A stretch of 64,000 nucleotides of DNA. It comes from Taenia hydatigena (taxonomy: Eukaryota > Platyhelminthes > Cestoda > Cyclophyllidea > Taeniidae). The position numbers and the translations under genes were made by a program. Within the stretch, counting starts at the first letter, position 1. The number at the start of each line of letters is the position of its first letter. The stretch lies in contig JADWOT020001282.1 in assembly GCA_036345935.2 (NCBI GenBank), positions 186,001-250,000 on the forward strand. The letters run 5' to 3'. The notes below the pieces were generated by a model. That model saw only the letters and a list, made by a program, of their open reading frames with translations, did no database searches and was not told the origin of the DNA. Of the stretch, positions 23,820 through 35,814 are shown in pieces.

Positions 23820-26800
23820 GTGTTTGAAAATTCTGCGACGAAACATCAGTGCCTCCTTCTGTCCGAAGCTCGCAGCATCCATTTCATCAAAATAGGCTAA
23901 TTGGAGATGGCAACACGCATCAAACATTGTAGATAAACGCACATAGGCGAAGGTAGACGATGACAGACTGATGGCCAACCAAATACTTCTTTCTTCAAAA
24001 GAAGGGGCGAGCTTTGTTTTCCCATTCTCCAGCATATCTTGGTTTCATCAGAAGGCTATGAAGAGGAGAAGGGAGTGGGTTCAGTGCCGAATCCTTTAGT
24101 GGCAAGAACAAGACCAAAGCCCTTTTGCGTTGCAATTGAGAAATGCAAAAACTAGCTTGACTAAGAAACCAATTGTACTAAACAACCAATGGATGACAGA
24201 AAAACGGGGCGCGCTTAAAGGCGACCTAAGTTGAAATGCCCGTGTCTAAGGCTTACTACAAATAAGGAAAAATCTTTACAACGCAGTAAAACAATCAAAA
24301 TGCAATAGATTTTGTAGCAAATCTCTATCTCTTAACAAAACGAATCTCGCCAAGCATACCATGGTTGTCACACAGCGAACAATGAAACCACAATGTTGAC
24401 ATGCAATACGCTGAGGCAAAGCCAATAATCTCCGAAAGGAAACAAATTGACGAATAGAAAACAAGAAATCAAGCGGGTGATCGCACCAACACTAAAGAAT
24501 GCTTCGTATAGGAAGGCGTGTTTAACGAAGGAGACGGCGTTAAACACTCCTCAACAGATGCGGCTCACTCGCTGCAACGCAGAGAATCATAAGCCCGGTG
24601 AAGTGGTGGTAAGCGATAGGCAGGGTTCGCTGCATCATTCCGAGACTTTTCTAAAGGCAAAAGAAGGCATACCAGTAGGACATGTTATATATTTAATAAA
24701 CGGAGGAAATAGGGCTGTTGGCGAACAGGTGTTAGCCTCAAATGTAGGAGTCTCATAAGTATTACGGCACGTTCTGTATTGGCAGGTAATTTGCCCTCCT
24801 TAGTTGCCTTCGTGAGGCGACCCATGCAGCGCCACACTTGAACCTGCCGCATGCTTTTCATGGGACTGAATAGGACAGACTTGTCACGCACCATCAACAT
24901 GGTTGTCTTCAGCTTACCACACCAATCAAATGATTTTGTCAGACATTGGCCTCCAGCATGCTTCGTGTACTCCTTCTACTAGGCCTTATGATGCTATTCT
25001 TAAGCCAGATTCACTTTGTTAATGCTTTATGCTCTTTTTGGAGATGGGATATACGTGGTCCGTGATCGAATCGTAGCTGCACCAGCCGTCCCAGCCATCA
25101 TTCTGGAGGCAACTACGAAGTCGTTACGTCGACCCGACGGGCTCTGCAGTGGCAACGACCGAACGTGAATTCTGATTCAAGACGACAATGAGTCCTCCAC
25201 CAAATAACTAAGCCAGACATTTTGCGTCTAATCTGCTCTTGCATCAGTGCCACCAAGCATTTCGTCTGGATCCCATTAAGGCGCTTGGGACGTGCAGACA
25301 ATGACTTCCAGTCAGACGCCTTGTTTCGGCAGCCTCACTTTGCCACTTTTAAGCTATTAAGGTCAGGTGTTGCTACAAGCACGAGGAGCTTCCGTTGCAG
25401 CTAAAAAAGCATAAGATGGTTCGCTGAAGGCCGACATTCCTTTCACTTTCACCTGCTCGACAGTCCTCGCTGATTTAACCACCGCACCAGCTGGACTCCT
25501 TGTGTTAAGTTGGGACCTAGTAGTTAGTCCAAGGAGTCAGTCATGCTTGCTTGCCACTAGTGCAAAGTGGAAACAAACCGAGCAGTAGAGGAAATGGCGC
25601 CTCAAAGAAGACAAGAAAGCTATAGAGGAGGGAGAGCAGGGAGAGCACAACTTGTGATAAATGAGGGGTCAGGAGGATGTTGAGGTTAACTGACTAATCA
25701 AAATACCACAGCAAAGTATCTAGGCCTAAGGCTCTTAGATAGAGTAGAAAACCTGGCTTTTCTATCAACATTTCAACCCAGCGGTGAAGCACCATCTTTC
25801 TGCTTGCTTAAGACACACAGTATGATACTCCAGGTGAAATTCTAGGCCAGTAATCTAGGATGCTTGTATTGCTGTTTACTCAATAACGGCAACAAATAGG
25901 CGTCGTTCGGCAAATTCAGACACAGTGCTGCCACTGTACAAGGAACATGAGTAGTAGGCGCAGCCAATACAACGCATGCAAACCAGGTTTTCGCATGAGT
26001 GTTATGAAATCTTTTGAGTGTAGATACGGATGGTTTTGAAGCTAGTTGATGACAATTATTGTGAGAATCGGCGTCAGGCGCATTAGAGTGCTAATTAGGT
26101 AAAAGGCACAGCCGTGCTACTTATATCGCTCATGAGTAGCACTCAATACGGCAGTGGTCACTATTTCATTAGCCCTCTGTAAAGACCATCATCACCCGCC
26201 CCTTATCTTCTGCAGCATTTTGGTTCCTTGGTCTCCTTGTGATCCACTTCTCTTGCCCTGTCACATTCCCCTCTAACATCGCTGGCAAATTAGTCGCCCT
26301 ATTGACAGGGAAAAATTGTGCACCGATATCAGATAAGTAAGTCTGACAGAACGAGACAAGTGTTGGTACAATGTTCTGCATTCTTCGTATCAAAGTGGCA
26401 TCGGTAATATTGGCATCGAATATGTGGTCTATTTTTGTAGGCGGTTTCTAACTCTAACGCAACTGCTTGACATGCGATACCGCTGCACCTCACGCCCATT
26501 GCCTACAAAGCTGTCACACAGCTATTCATTGTGTGCCACACTGTTTCCGTAACCAAGTTGCCTTTAAACAACAACACACATGGAAGTGAGAATCGTTAAA
26601 TATGACTAGACCTTGAGCGTGGTACCTTCAATCTTACCACCTTAAATCCCAACAAAACATGAGCAAAACACCTCACTAATTGCTAACTCAATCAAAGTGT
26701 TAGCACCACACAGAAGGAGACCTAATGGCTCCGATTTCAGGTAACCCCGCCAATGCAGTGTGGGCAGATCTGGCCCTCTTCCAAATGCCACATGTTTCCT

Positions 26801-26900
26801 TAAACACCCAGAAGTAGAGCACATAAACCACGTCAACGAATTTGGACCCACTTCTAAAAGAATACCAAGCATTTTAAGAAAATTGAAGCAGTTCAGATGC
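23820..26900. other. Gene-poor stretch
   Basis: No recognised domain or repeat. Longest frames are the plus-strand frame at 24447-24758 (103 codons, charged, unrecognised) and the minus-strand frame at 26642-26872. Neither has supporting splice or polyadenylation signals. Confidence 0.35.
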
Positions 26901-26929
26901 CCTTCTTGTCAATAATCTTTCAAGCTACC

Positions 26930-27830
26930 CTCCGTTGCGCCAACTGGTACGGTCGAGCAGACACGACATGCTTGATCTCGGTGTTGATACTGAAGATATG
27001 GGAGCCACTGTCATCAATTGGGGTGAATATATGACTTCTTCGACTTCGGTTTGGTAAATTTAAGCATTTCAAGCAGAGGTGCCTCAGTAATGCGACAAAG
27101 TTGTAGAAGCCAATGTTGAGTCGGTGCAATTTTGATTGCAGACGGATGGAACCAGGCCTAAGTTGGCTACGTCCGCAGTCACTAAATTTTCCAATTTTCT
27201 ACTATTGCGTCACCCAACTGCTACATAACGTGCAATAACAGTGTGGAACTAAAATTAAAATTCTGACTTTGTGTTGACTTTGCCTAGTATTCAAATGCCT
27301 GCCAAACACCTTCATACAGGCACCCACTGCAAAGAAATGCTGATTTTAGCTTTAACAGCACTGCATTGCTCACATTTGTACAAGTGCGTCTGTGAAGGTG
27401 CCTGTGCATGTCGGCCGATGAGTTGACTAGTTCGCACTGAGAAAGCCTCAGTCGCTTCTCTCGACTACTGCTCACTTCTCTGCTATCCAACACATCTTCC
27501 TTCTCTTTCAACATGCAGTCACATATAGTACCACCAATACCCCATGCCAGGTGTGTCGACAACGGAGTGAAGTGCTGAGACTTTGAAAATGGCAGTAGGA
27601 GTGGAGACTGAAGACAGCTGGGTAGAAGTCGTAGGACACTTTTGTTCAGTCTACTTCGCGTGACTGACTCCCTCAATCAATCATATTATCATTGAGTTCT
27701 CAAATTACTTCCACTTTTAACCCTAATGTACTTTAGCTTGCCGTTATTTAGTTTAAGCTCTTACCTAGTCATTGCTGACGATGAAAACGGTTGTCGTATT
27801 TCGCTGGCAGAGCATACGCCAAATTTGGAT
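26930..27830 (-). repeat. Repeat family C, copy 2 (inverted)
   Basis: Reverse-complement match of 6735-7625 over its whole length. The minus-strand frame 27676-27284 (130 codons) is the counterpart of the plus-strand frame at 6896-7258, with LPFSKS, SREK, SSADM and FLCSGCLYEG conserved in order. Protein-level resemblance despite nucleotide divergence is compatible with past selection, but an ordinary diverged repeat is the simpler reading. Confidence 0.65.
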
Positions 27831-27849
27831 TGCTGTTGAAACAAATTTG

Positions 27850-28130
27850 TAAAAAATTTCATTCTTCGCAAATAGCACCAGCGCTCAGTGGAATACTGCT
27901 GAAGTGGTCTGCTTCCTCCACGCACATCCTCGTATTTGACTGGACACTTTGATCAAACTGAGCTCAAGAAGAGACTAGAAGGTTGACTGGTATCGTTATG
28001 TCAACAGCTTAATGGATAGCTGGAGGGTCGGCTGCAATAGCGGTGTTTAGAGGACACTCGCTTTAGGTGGAGCCTTCGTGTAGCTATTCAATAATTCAGG
28101 CCCTTATGACTCCAAAAGAATTTTGCCGTG
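27850..28130 (-). repeat. Repeat family A, 5' fragment
   Basis: This fragment matches about 3395-3690 of copy 1: GAAGTGGTCTGCTTCCTCCA at 27900, ACACTTTGATCAAACT near 27943, then AATTCAGGCCCTTA near 28090. It abuts the inverted repeat C copy and ends where copy 1 continues with the cysteine-rich part. Confidence 0.6.
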
Positions 28131-28139
28131 TAGACTGAG

Positions 28140-29860
28140 TCCAACAGTAGCAATTGTTGGTGATTGTGATTAATGGAAGTCCACTACTACTACCACTGTT
28201 ACTGCTACAGCCTTCCACGCAGACACTTCTGAGTCGCCGAGATGCGTCCCTATTTCTCTGTGTAAGACAAACAAATACAAGTAAACAACCAAACATAAAA
28301 TCATGTCGAAGCTGAACCCGCGTTCAGGAGATCAGTGAGGAGGACTAACTACACTACATCATCGAGAACTGGAATTTTAGCTGACATGGTGGAAACCAAT
28401 CCATGCTCATTCGAAGAACAACCAGAACAATCGGAATCAACAGATCAAAGTACTCTACAGCAGCATAGAACTGCGTAGGAAGGAAACTGATAAGCAGATA
28501 CCCACAAATAAATGAGTATCTATCAGTGAGAAAATAATAAATGAGCAGAAAGCTCTTAACAAAGTTAAAGGTCTATTCATCAAATTAGGCCTCATCATTC
28601 AAAACCCATACCTGTTAAAGTAGCAAACCATTTGGAAACAACCAAAACAATCTCGATTATTCGCTAGAAATATTGCGCAGTCAAAACACCAACTCGAGCA
28701 GGTGGTACAAATGGAAAACAACGAGTCTTGACAGCAACTGCAGCTACTTCTTTAACGCTTTTTATATTTAAGCAGTTAAATGAGGCAGATAAATAGGTGC
28801 ATATATCTATGCACACAATAGGTTCTTAGTCGCAAGAAAATCTTGAATAAATGTCAAGCAGCTGGGTTGGTTACAACTCTCCTTAACTAAGTTACGCATC
28901 ATCATCAGAAGTCAACCTTCAGTAAAGGAGCTAACCACTTCTATAATTATCAAAACAACCGTAATTTATTGCCTGAAGCATTGTAGAGTGCAAAAAATGC
29001 AGGTGTAGTTGGAAAACAAAACGCCCTAGTGGTCACATTATGAAGCTTTTGCGGTTACCCTAGCAATTAAAAGCGAAAATGAAGCAAATCGGTATTAAAA
29101 TGACCTAAAACCACAAATGCTAAACTCTTGACCAGCAAAGGGCGTTGAATACCCACCCGACTGATATGAAACGAGGTCCCCTAAAATGCGCACCACTTAC
29201 GCACTCAATGTACAAAACTAACCAATCACCTCAGTCTTTGCTTGATAAAGCAAACAAGCTTTTGATTTTTGTGTTTCATCCTTAAGATTAAGGCTGCTGC
29301 TGGTGCTAAGATTTGTTTTCGGTGTTATATTTGAAGAGCAAACATATAAACGAAACAAATTACAAAGCATGCAGCGATGAGAAACTCAGCAGCGAATCGT
29401 AAGGATATAAAAACAAATGAAACTATTCCTAAACAATTTAAAGACAAAATCACATTTTCACAAAAGGGCAAAAATTTTTTTTGCTATTTATTTTTAGGTT
29501 TTAAGTTACATGGAGCGTGCTTTGTAGGTCAGAAAAAGACGACAATTTGAACCTGGTTGCGGAGCAGCGTGTTGGCTCCTAAGGGCGTGATTTATCCCTG
29601 TTTTGAACTCTCCTACAGGATCTTTCCGTTTCCACTCTCTTGTTTATCATAAAGATGTCAAAGCGGGCTCAGACTTTTTAATAGCATGGGCGGTGAGAGA
29701 GAAGAGGAGGAACGCTCTAGATCCGTTGCATAACATGACTGACGTTTGGACTTACAAAAGTCCATTTTCCTTTCCGATTCGCTGTAAATTTCTAACATTT
29801 AGCTTTTAATTATGACTTTTCTTAACTTTATGTTCGATCAACTACAACACAAAGGACGGT
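28140..29860. other. Gene-free stretch, nothing recognised
   Basis: A-rich plus strand with only short frames. No domain, RNA gene or repeat match was found. Confidence 0.35.
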
Positions 29861-30080
29861 TAAGGTTACGAACAAATAACTTGCTTGTGTGGTTTGCTCT
29901 ACGTTTGCTTTTGCGTTTCTCCTAATTTGGGTATGCCGATTTCTCAAGGCTTCTCATCGCTCCGCTACCTCTTTCCTCTCTTTTTGCTCTTTCTATCTTC
30001 CATTTATTCACTTATTTAATGCAGACATCTTCTCCTATTCTTTTCCTCCTTTATCGCTCCTAATTCCTCCTTCTTTACTG

Positions 30081-30097
30081 ACACACACACACACACA
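30081..30097 (+). repeat. (AC)n microsatellite
   Basis: Eight or nine AC units in a row, seen directly, at the end of a pyrimidine-rich tract. Confidence 0.85.
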
Positions 30098-30202
30098 TAC
30101 CGGCTAGCGGCAAAATAAAGTTTCTTTTTCCATGACAGGAAAGCAAACAGGAATCTCTGTTACTAACAGGCACATCGGGATTTGATACATAAACCATCCC
30201 TT

Positions 30203-30300
30203 TTAAGACGTGTCTCCGTACTCTGGAACGCCATGCATGAGGACCCCAAAGGACCAGACATCAGCTTTAGCATTTGGCTGGTAGCTGGTCATTATTGCCT
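30203..30300 (-). pseudogene. Protein tyrosine kinase exon remnant (subdomains VIII-IX)
   Basis: On the minus strand a strong acceptor (TTTTTGTTGGTTGTTACAAG) ends at 30301. The exon then reads, with a split GAG codon, E-AIMTSYQPNAKADVWSFG followed by VLM. This matches the end of the APE motif and the invariant DVWSFGVLM signature of subdomain IX in tyrosine kinases. The next residues, HGVPEYGDTS, align with the usual WEVFSYGDTPY, so Trp-Glu has become His-Gly. An in-frame TAA at 30203-30205 falls where Pro-Tyr is expected. No catalytic loop or DFG exon was found nearby upstream. I infer a decayed exon of a receptor- or Src-type kinase gene. A real exon with an unrecognised donor just before the stop is less likely. 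Confidence 0.55.
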
Positions 30301-30639
30301 CTTGTAACAACCAACAAAAAGGGAAGCACCTGGAAGGCGATGAAGGAAGCGGAAAGAAAGTAAATCACCAATTAACGCTTTGGTCGATAGAGGAGGCGTT
30401 TATCGAATGGGCACATAAAGACCGAATAAAACTAAACTTTGGTAAAGCCTCAACTAAAGCCAAGGATTTCTTACTCGAAGGTAGTGAGCGTCACGTTCGA
30501 CACTCGTAAATCGCCCTCCATCACTTGTCTTATCTTTAGATACTTCTCAACCATTACAGCCATCCAATCAAACAAAGTACGTGCAATCCTATTATTATTG
30601 ACTGACTAATCTACCTATTATTGTAAAAATGCTTTTTTC

Positions 30640-31130
30640 GAGGGTAAGTTACACGTAACTTCAGTGGATTAAGGCAGAGGCCGAAGAACGTGCAATATGC
30701 GTTGATGCGAAGGTCTTTGCATAATCTTTTTCTCCTCAAGAAAGGCTTCAACGCTTAAGCCGTTAAAACTCTACTTCACTGCTACCCTCAACCAGCGTGT
30801 GAGACTCGGAAATAATATAATGAAGTTGCCCCTTCCCACTTCCTCCTCCGGTTTCAAGTCCTCTCAATGGGTTGCAGGAGCCGTTGCACATAGACTTGCC
30901 TTAACCAGACCCATCTGAAAGGTTAGAGGTCTTGCTGAGAAAGAGTTAGGGATTTGAAAAACAAACAAAAAGAATGCAGAAAAGACTGATCTGACCTACT
31001 GCCAATATGGGGCGGAATCTAGAATACCGACTGTTACTAATATGAAGTTATCGCTGTAAGATGTTACGCTCATGCAAAGCTTTAGAATCTTTGCTACAAA
31101 CTATTTCAGAGATCTTTTTTGAGATTATGA
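30640..31130 (+). repeat. Repeat family F, copy 2
   Basis: Second copy of the 22280-22830 block, with the same order of landmarks (GAAGTTGCCCCTTCC, GGAGCCGTTGCACATAGA, CTGATCTGACCTA). It lies about 340 bases downstream, on the plus strand, of the kinase remnant. Confidence 0.6.
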
Positions 31131-31539
31131 CAGTAGCGAACTATGGTATTCGTTTTATCTGCCATCATCAGGTCAACCGGTTCTTCTCAACTTGGGCAAG
31201 AGGAGTGGTGGCACTGGCGTGATATTGAGTAAAAGCACAATCTGACAAAATATAGCAATCTGTTGTAAAAATGCTGTAAGGATCATTTCATATGCTCAAC
31301 CCAAACGCATTTCGCGTCGAATGCGGTGACTGCCGGCGCATGCAGACCACGTGGCTGGCCATGTTTAGGCAACTGAGAAGCGCTTCGTCTGACATTTCTT
31401 TAGCTCTTGAGTGTCTCCACCCGATTTGGGAGTTACAAACGCGCCTCTGAAGAATGCTCAAATACCACAAGCCACCCAGTTACGATTTCTTTGATGTCTG
31501 CGTCTGCTTAGCCATGACGATTGTGATTGGGCTGTGAGC

Positions 31540-31760
31540 TGTGCCAATCACATGACACGTGCTTATTGGAAGGCACTCATGCAACCACGATTTGTCACAG
31601 CCTTGTGCTTCTTCTCATTCGTTGGCGACCGCACGCTCGAGGGAATGCCGCACAGCACAGGCTCCGGTGCGGACAGGCTTGTATGTGAGCAGTGGCGTGA
31701 ACAGTGGTGACAGCTCCATATTGATATGTGCGTGGCACAGCTGTAGTGCCGTAGAAGCGC
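31540..31760 (-). repeat. Repeat D (HSP70-upstream-type), minus-strand copy
   Basis: Read on the minus strand, this block contains CATTCCCTCGAGCGTGCGGT and then AACGAATGAGAAGAAGC. The same landmarks occur on the plus strand at about 35910-35950 and, more diverged, at 33415-33455 immediately upstream of the HSP70 pseudogene. Two CCAAT-type motifs follow on the minus strand near 31545 and 31523. No HSP70 reading frame follows in the expected direction, so this looks like a detached copy of the gene's upstream DNA. Confidence 0.55.
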
Positions 31761-31975
31761 CAATGTATTGACCCCTGTTTAGCAATACATTGATAACCGC
31801 AAGACCTAATTAACAACAGAGGAATGCGCTCTCCAGGTTCGCATGTGATCGGTGGCGTGAGTAGCAGTGAGGGCTCCGTGTTGATGTGCGGGTAGCACAA
31901 CTATAGCACCGTAGAAGCGCCAATGCATCGACTCCTAACTGATAGTATATTGACACCCGTAAGACCTAATCAACA
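31670..31975 (+). repeat. Diverged tandem duplication with a period of about 160 bp
   Basis: The landmark CGTAGAAGCGCCAATG occurs at 31750 and again at 31910. The flanks also agree: GGCGTGA.CAGTG before, and CCGTAAGACCTAAT or CCGCAAGACCTAAT after. A third, weaker echo (CAGCGCCAATCAATG) lies near 32147. This extends the minus-strand repeat D copy by internal duplication. Confidence 0.6.
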
Positions 31976-33344
31976 AGTTAGAAATGTTCTCTCCAGTACC
32001 TATTGTCCTTCTCGTTGCCCTTACCATCAGGTAATAGTTTTGTAAAATTTTACAAGACCCCGCAATTGTTTCCCTTCGACACAAATTAGTGATTCCCATA
32101 TCGGTGTGGTAATGCCTGACAGAATTAGTGATTTGTAGCTGAGACAACAGCGCCAATCAATGTGTCACCTATGGCGGCACAATGGGGTGGCAGTCCTGTC
32201 GCCGGTTTCTCTATTCATAGCTGATATGACGTCAGGTGCGAATGCCACTGACTTAAACTTGCAGATCGACGAGTGGTTCACAATTTATGTAAGGAGGATT
32301 CTGCTTCTCATCTATATCTAAGCCTGCAATGCCTTCCTACAGTTGAGATTTGGTGTTAAGTGGAGCGTGCCTTTCAGTCCCTTCTCTTTGTATCCAAAAT
32401 GCCCTTTGCTGTTCCAAGCCTTAAATGATCTTGTGTTAAGTAGGCGGGCAGGTGAATAAGTGAATGAACAAGTAAGCGAATGTGGTTGGATGCAAAACGG
32501 GTTGGCTTCAAGCGGCCATCAAAAAGGGAACTAAATCCAATTTTGAATGAAGCATGCAGCAGCAATACACTGACGTGTTACTAACCTCACTGAGATCGGT
32601 TGTGCAAACCCTCTTACAGGAACCCAGTCAGCGAAATTGGGACTGATCAGGGTGGAAATAAGCCCGGAGAGGCGAAGCTTGGGTCTCGAGAATCTTTTAA
32701 ACAACACCCAATTGAATGGACATGCGTTATTGAATACTCACTGGTGAGTACTTGCTCCCGTGATTGAAGTCAAAAGCGCCGCCTTGACCTTCAGGAAGAG
32801 ACTTCAGTAGATTTGATTGCTTAAAGATGTAGTAAAATTCTGTTATTTACCTTCAATAGGCCGACAGCAAAACTATTTTATCAAAGATAGGACAGCAGAA
32901 TGAGCTCCTTGCGGGAGCAAATAACAAGCAAGGCAGCGTTTGCACAGAAACAATTTTATCACCAGTTGTTAAGGCTGTTAAATTCTCATGGACGTTTCCC
33001 ATCACTTCCAAGGGATCACTATTTCAAATGAAATTATCTCATCCATTCCAATGCCGTCGAGAATTGTGGAAATTCATGGCGCGATCCTCAACACTTGACG
33101 GCATGCTACAGAGGTGAAATCGCTGTAATAATAAGGTATGGCCGCTACCCAAACACCCCTCTGAATTATATAAACACCTAAGGGAATAAACAATGCTTGA
33201 CTCAAAATTCTTGCATTGCTGAGGATTCCCCATTTCACATTTGGACCCTAATGGCTTATGGTAAGGAAATTAGTGGCAATGAGACATTGGAATACTATCA
33301 GTCAGGAGTCATTACTGATAGAGTAATGCCACACACACGCTGGC

Positions 33345-33490
33345 ACAGGGCTATCACTTCTGCTCACGCCAATGATCACCTACAGGTCTGTTTACACCGA
33401 AGTCAGTGTGCTGCGCCATTCCTCCGAGCATGCAGTTGTCAGCTACTGAGAAGAAGCTTGGAGTAGTGTCAGGCGCTGATTGGATGACAG
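33345..33490 (+). repeat. Repeat D copy directly upstream of the HSP70 pseudogene
   Basis: This block aligns with 35825-35975 (plus) and with 31760-31540 (minus). It runs from the CTTCTGCTCACGCCA landmark near 33357 to GAGAAGAAGC at 33448-33457 and an inverted CCAAT box at 33479. Its place just before the TATA box of the HSP70 remnant suggests that the family is HSP70 5'-flanking DNA. Confidence 0.6.
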
Positions 33491-33553
33491 CATTCGGGTA
33501 GTTAGCGCACGCCATGGATAGTTTTGTCGTGGTCGATTGCAGCAGATATAAAG
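33479..33553 (+). promoter_or_regulatory. Remnant HSP70 promoter (inverted CCAAT and TATA box)
   Basis: ATTGG at 33479-33483 and TATAAAG at 33547-33553 lie 144 and 76 bases upstream of the ancestral ATG at 33623. That is normal spacing for an HSP70 promoter. No perfect inverted heat-shock element could be pointed to. The retained promoter argues that the copy arose by DNA duplication and not from an mRNA. Confidence 0.5.
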
Positions 33554-33622
33554 GGCTGCAGATATTGTGGAGATCACTTCCATCAGACTACACGTTCTAC
33601 CGTTTGTGCATTTCACAAAAGA

Positions 33623-35270
33623 ATGTCAGAGTCCAGCCATCGGCATCGACCTAGGAACAACGTTCTCGTGCGTCGGTGTTGTCCAGAACGGCAGGGTTGA
33701 AATCATAGCTAATGATCAGGGCAACTGCACAACGCCCAGTTCATGTCGCTTTCAACCATCAGGAATGTCTCATCGATGAGGTTGCAAAGGAGCAGGCAGT
33801 CATGAACCCTACCAATACAGTGCTTGATATGAACCGTCTGATTAGACGCCGTTTTGAGGGTGAAGAAGTACACGCAGTGGCCCTTCAAAGTTACGAATTC
33901 TGGAGAAATACCAAAGATCAGGGTGCAGCATTATGGCACGATAGAGCATTTCATTGTAGAGCAGATCTCGTCCACGGTGCTCTTGAGGATGAAGAAGGCA
34001 GCAGAGGTCTACCTGGGCGAAAAGGTGACAAATACTGTCATCACAGTGCCAGCCTACTTTAATGTCAACCGGCGTCAGGCCACGATTGGTGCTGGGAAAC
34101 TGACGGGCTTGAACGTGCTGCGCCTCATCAATGAGCCGACCGCAGCTGCCATTGTTTACGGTATAGAAAAGAAGACAGCAAGGCACCGCAATGTGCTTAT
34201 CTTTGATTGGGGCGGCGGCACCTTTGATGTCTCCATCATGTCTACACAGAATGAAAGATATGAGGTAGAGGCGGTTGGTGGCAACACACACTTGGGTGGC
34301 GAGGCTATTGCTTCTCGACTAGCGGACCACTTTGTGGAGATCATCAAGAGAAACCACGAAGGAAAAGACTTGACTGCCAATAGAAATGCCATCAGCCGAT
34401 TGAGACTATTGAGCTCGGCTGAGATTGCAAACATTGAAAAAGTATTGCTGTTCAAAGGCATCAATTGTAATGCGAGCCTCGTAAGGGCCAGGTTTGGGCA
34501 AGTGTGTTCGGATCTCTTTGGATGGACGATAAATGCAGCAAAGGCAGCGATTAGCAATGCAAAGATGGAGAAGGCTGACGTCCGCAAAATTGTGCTGATG
34601 AAAGTATCAACGCGTATTCCAAAGGTGGGGAAGTCGCTGCAGAATTTCTTTGGTGGTAAAGAGGTGAGTAGATCCATCAATGCAGACGAGGCAGTGTTCT
34701 ACGGTGCGGCTATTTTGGCTGCAAGTCTTACTGGTGATGTGTCAGCAATGGCAAGGGATTTGGTTTTGCTGGAAGTGACGCCACTCCCTTTGGGTATTGA
34801 CAAGTATGGCGATATCACGGCAACGGTGGTGAAGCGTAACATGCCAATCCCACCTATGGCGACGAAAGCATTTATCAGCTTTGGCGATAATGTAATGCTT
34901 GACGTGTGACAACCACTTGTTAGGTGAGTTTTAGTTGACTGGTCTCTTACCGACACCGGGTGGCGAAAGTGTAGTAGACATGGCATTTGAGGTCGACGAA
35001 AACTGCATCCATCATGTGTCTGCAGTCCAAAGGTCGACAAGAAAGCGGCCGTCTGGCTGGGAAGGAGAAAAAGCAGATGCTGAAGGATACGGAGAAAAAC
35101 AGGCAGGAGGATGAGAAGGAGTGAATTGGAATGGAAGGGAAGAGTGAGTTAGTGGGCTACGTCTACGACAGGACTGCAAAATGACCTGCGATGATGCGCA
35201 AGCAGTGGACAGAGGCAAACTGGATGCAAAGAAGCAGCTGCTCAAATCGCTGCCTAGCAGGCAAGTATAG
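33623..35270 (+). pseudogene. HSP70: Cytosolic HSP70 pseudogene
   Basis: The remnant aligns along most of a cytosolic HSP70, an ATP-driven chaperone. The ancestral ATG (33623) is followed after four codons by a one-base shift, then [15 protein letters not shown] (phosphate loop 1). Further shifts near 33735 and 33868 move the frame before YTQWPFKV. From there one frame is open to 34909, including VTVPAYF-like ITVPAYFN, NEPTAAAIVYG and FDWGGGTFDVSI. The adenosine-site GGSTRIP motif has become MKVSTRIP, and part of the ACERAKRTLS region is missing. After the stop at 34907-34909, pieces of the substrate-binding domain survive: LTGLLPTP near 34935, MAFEVDENC near 34980, MLKDTEKNRQEDEKE near 35078 and ELVGYVYD near 35150. 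No GGMP repeats or EEVD end are seen. Shifts and stops rule out an active chaperone, although the long central frame could still yield a fragment. Confidence 0.93.
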
Positions 35271-35814
35271 TGGGCAGTTGGAGTAAGGCGACAGCGCCTT
35301 GTAACAGGAGACGTCACTAGGTGGCTAGACCATGACCTAGGAATAGATGAATTTGCATCACTATTAGGGAATGTTCTCGAACTTTGAAATTCGGACCCAC
35401 TGTAATTAAATAGGAACCAGTGGCAAAGCAGAGGGAATAGTGCATTAGGTTGCAACTTTTTGCTTCCTTTTCTACTATTTCCTCAGTGCAGCCCATTGCA
35501 CTCAATTCTACTAAAAACCACTGCAGCACCCTGGGAATTGCTGATAAAATGAATCCAAATGCACAGCTCTGTTCAGCCAATTAAAACATTACTTGTCCGG
35601 CATGGTAAAGACTTGCACGTTTTTACTCTCATTAAGTTTTGCTGTGTGGATCCGACACATTGAATTTGTGCACCGATAGTCGGTGTACAATTTACGTCGG
35701 TGACTGCAACAGAAATGAATAAGGTGATATGAAGTGAACAGGAATTTCCCAGCGTACACAGGCAGAGCACTATCAGTCAAGAGTTGGTGCACTGACGATC
35801 CTTTAGCGCTTTGT

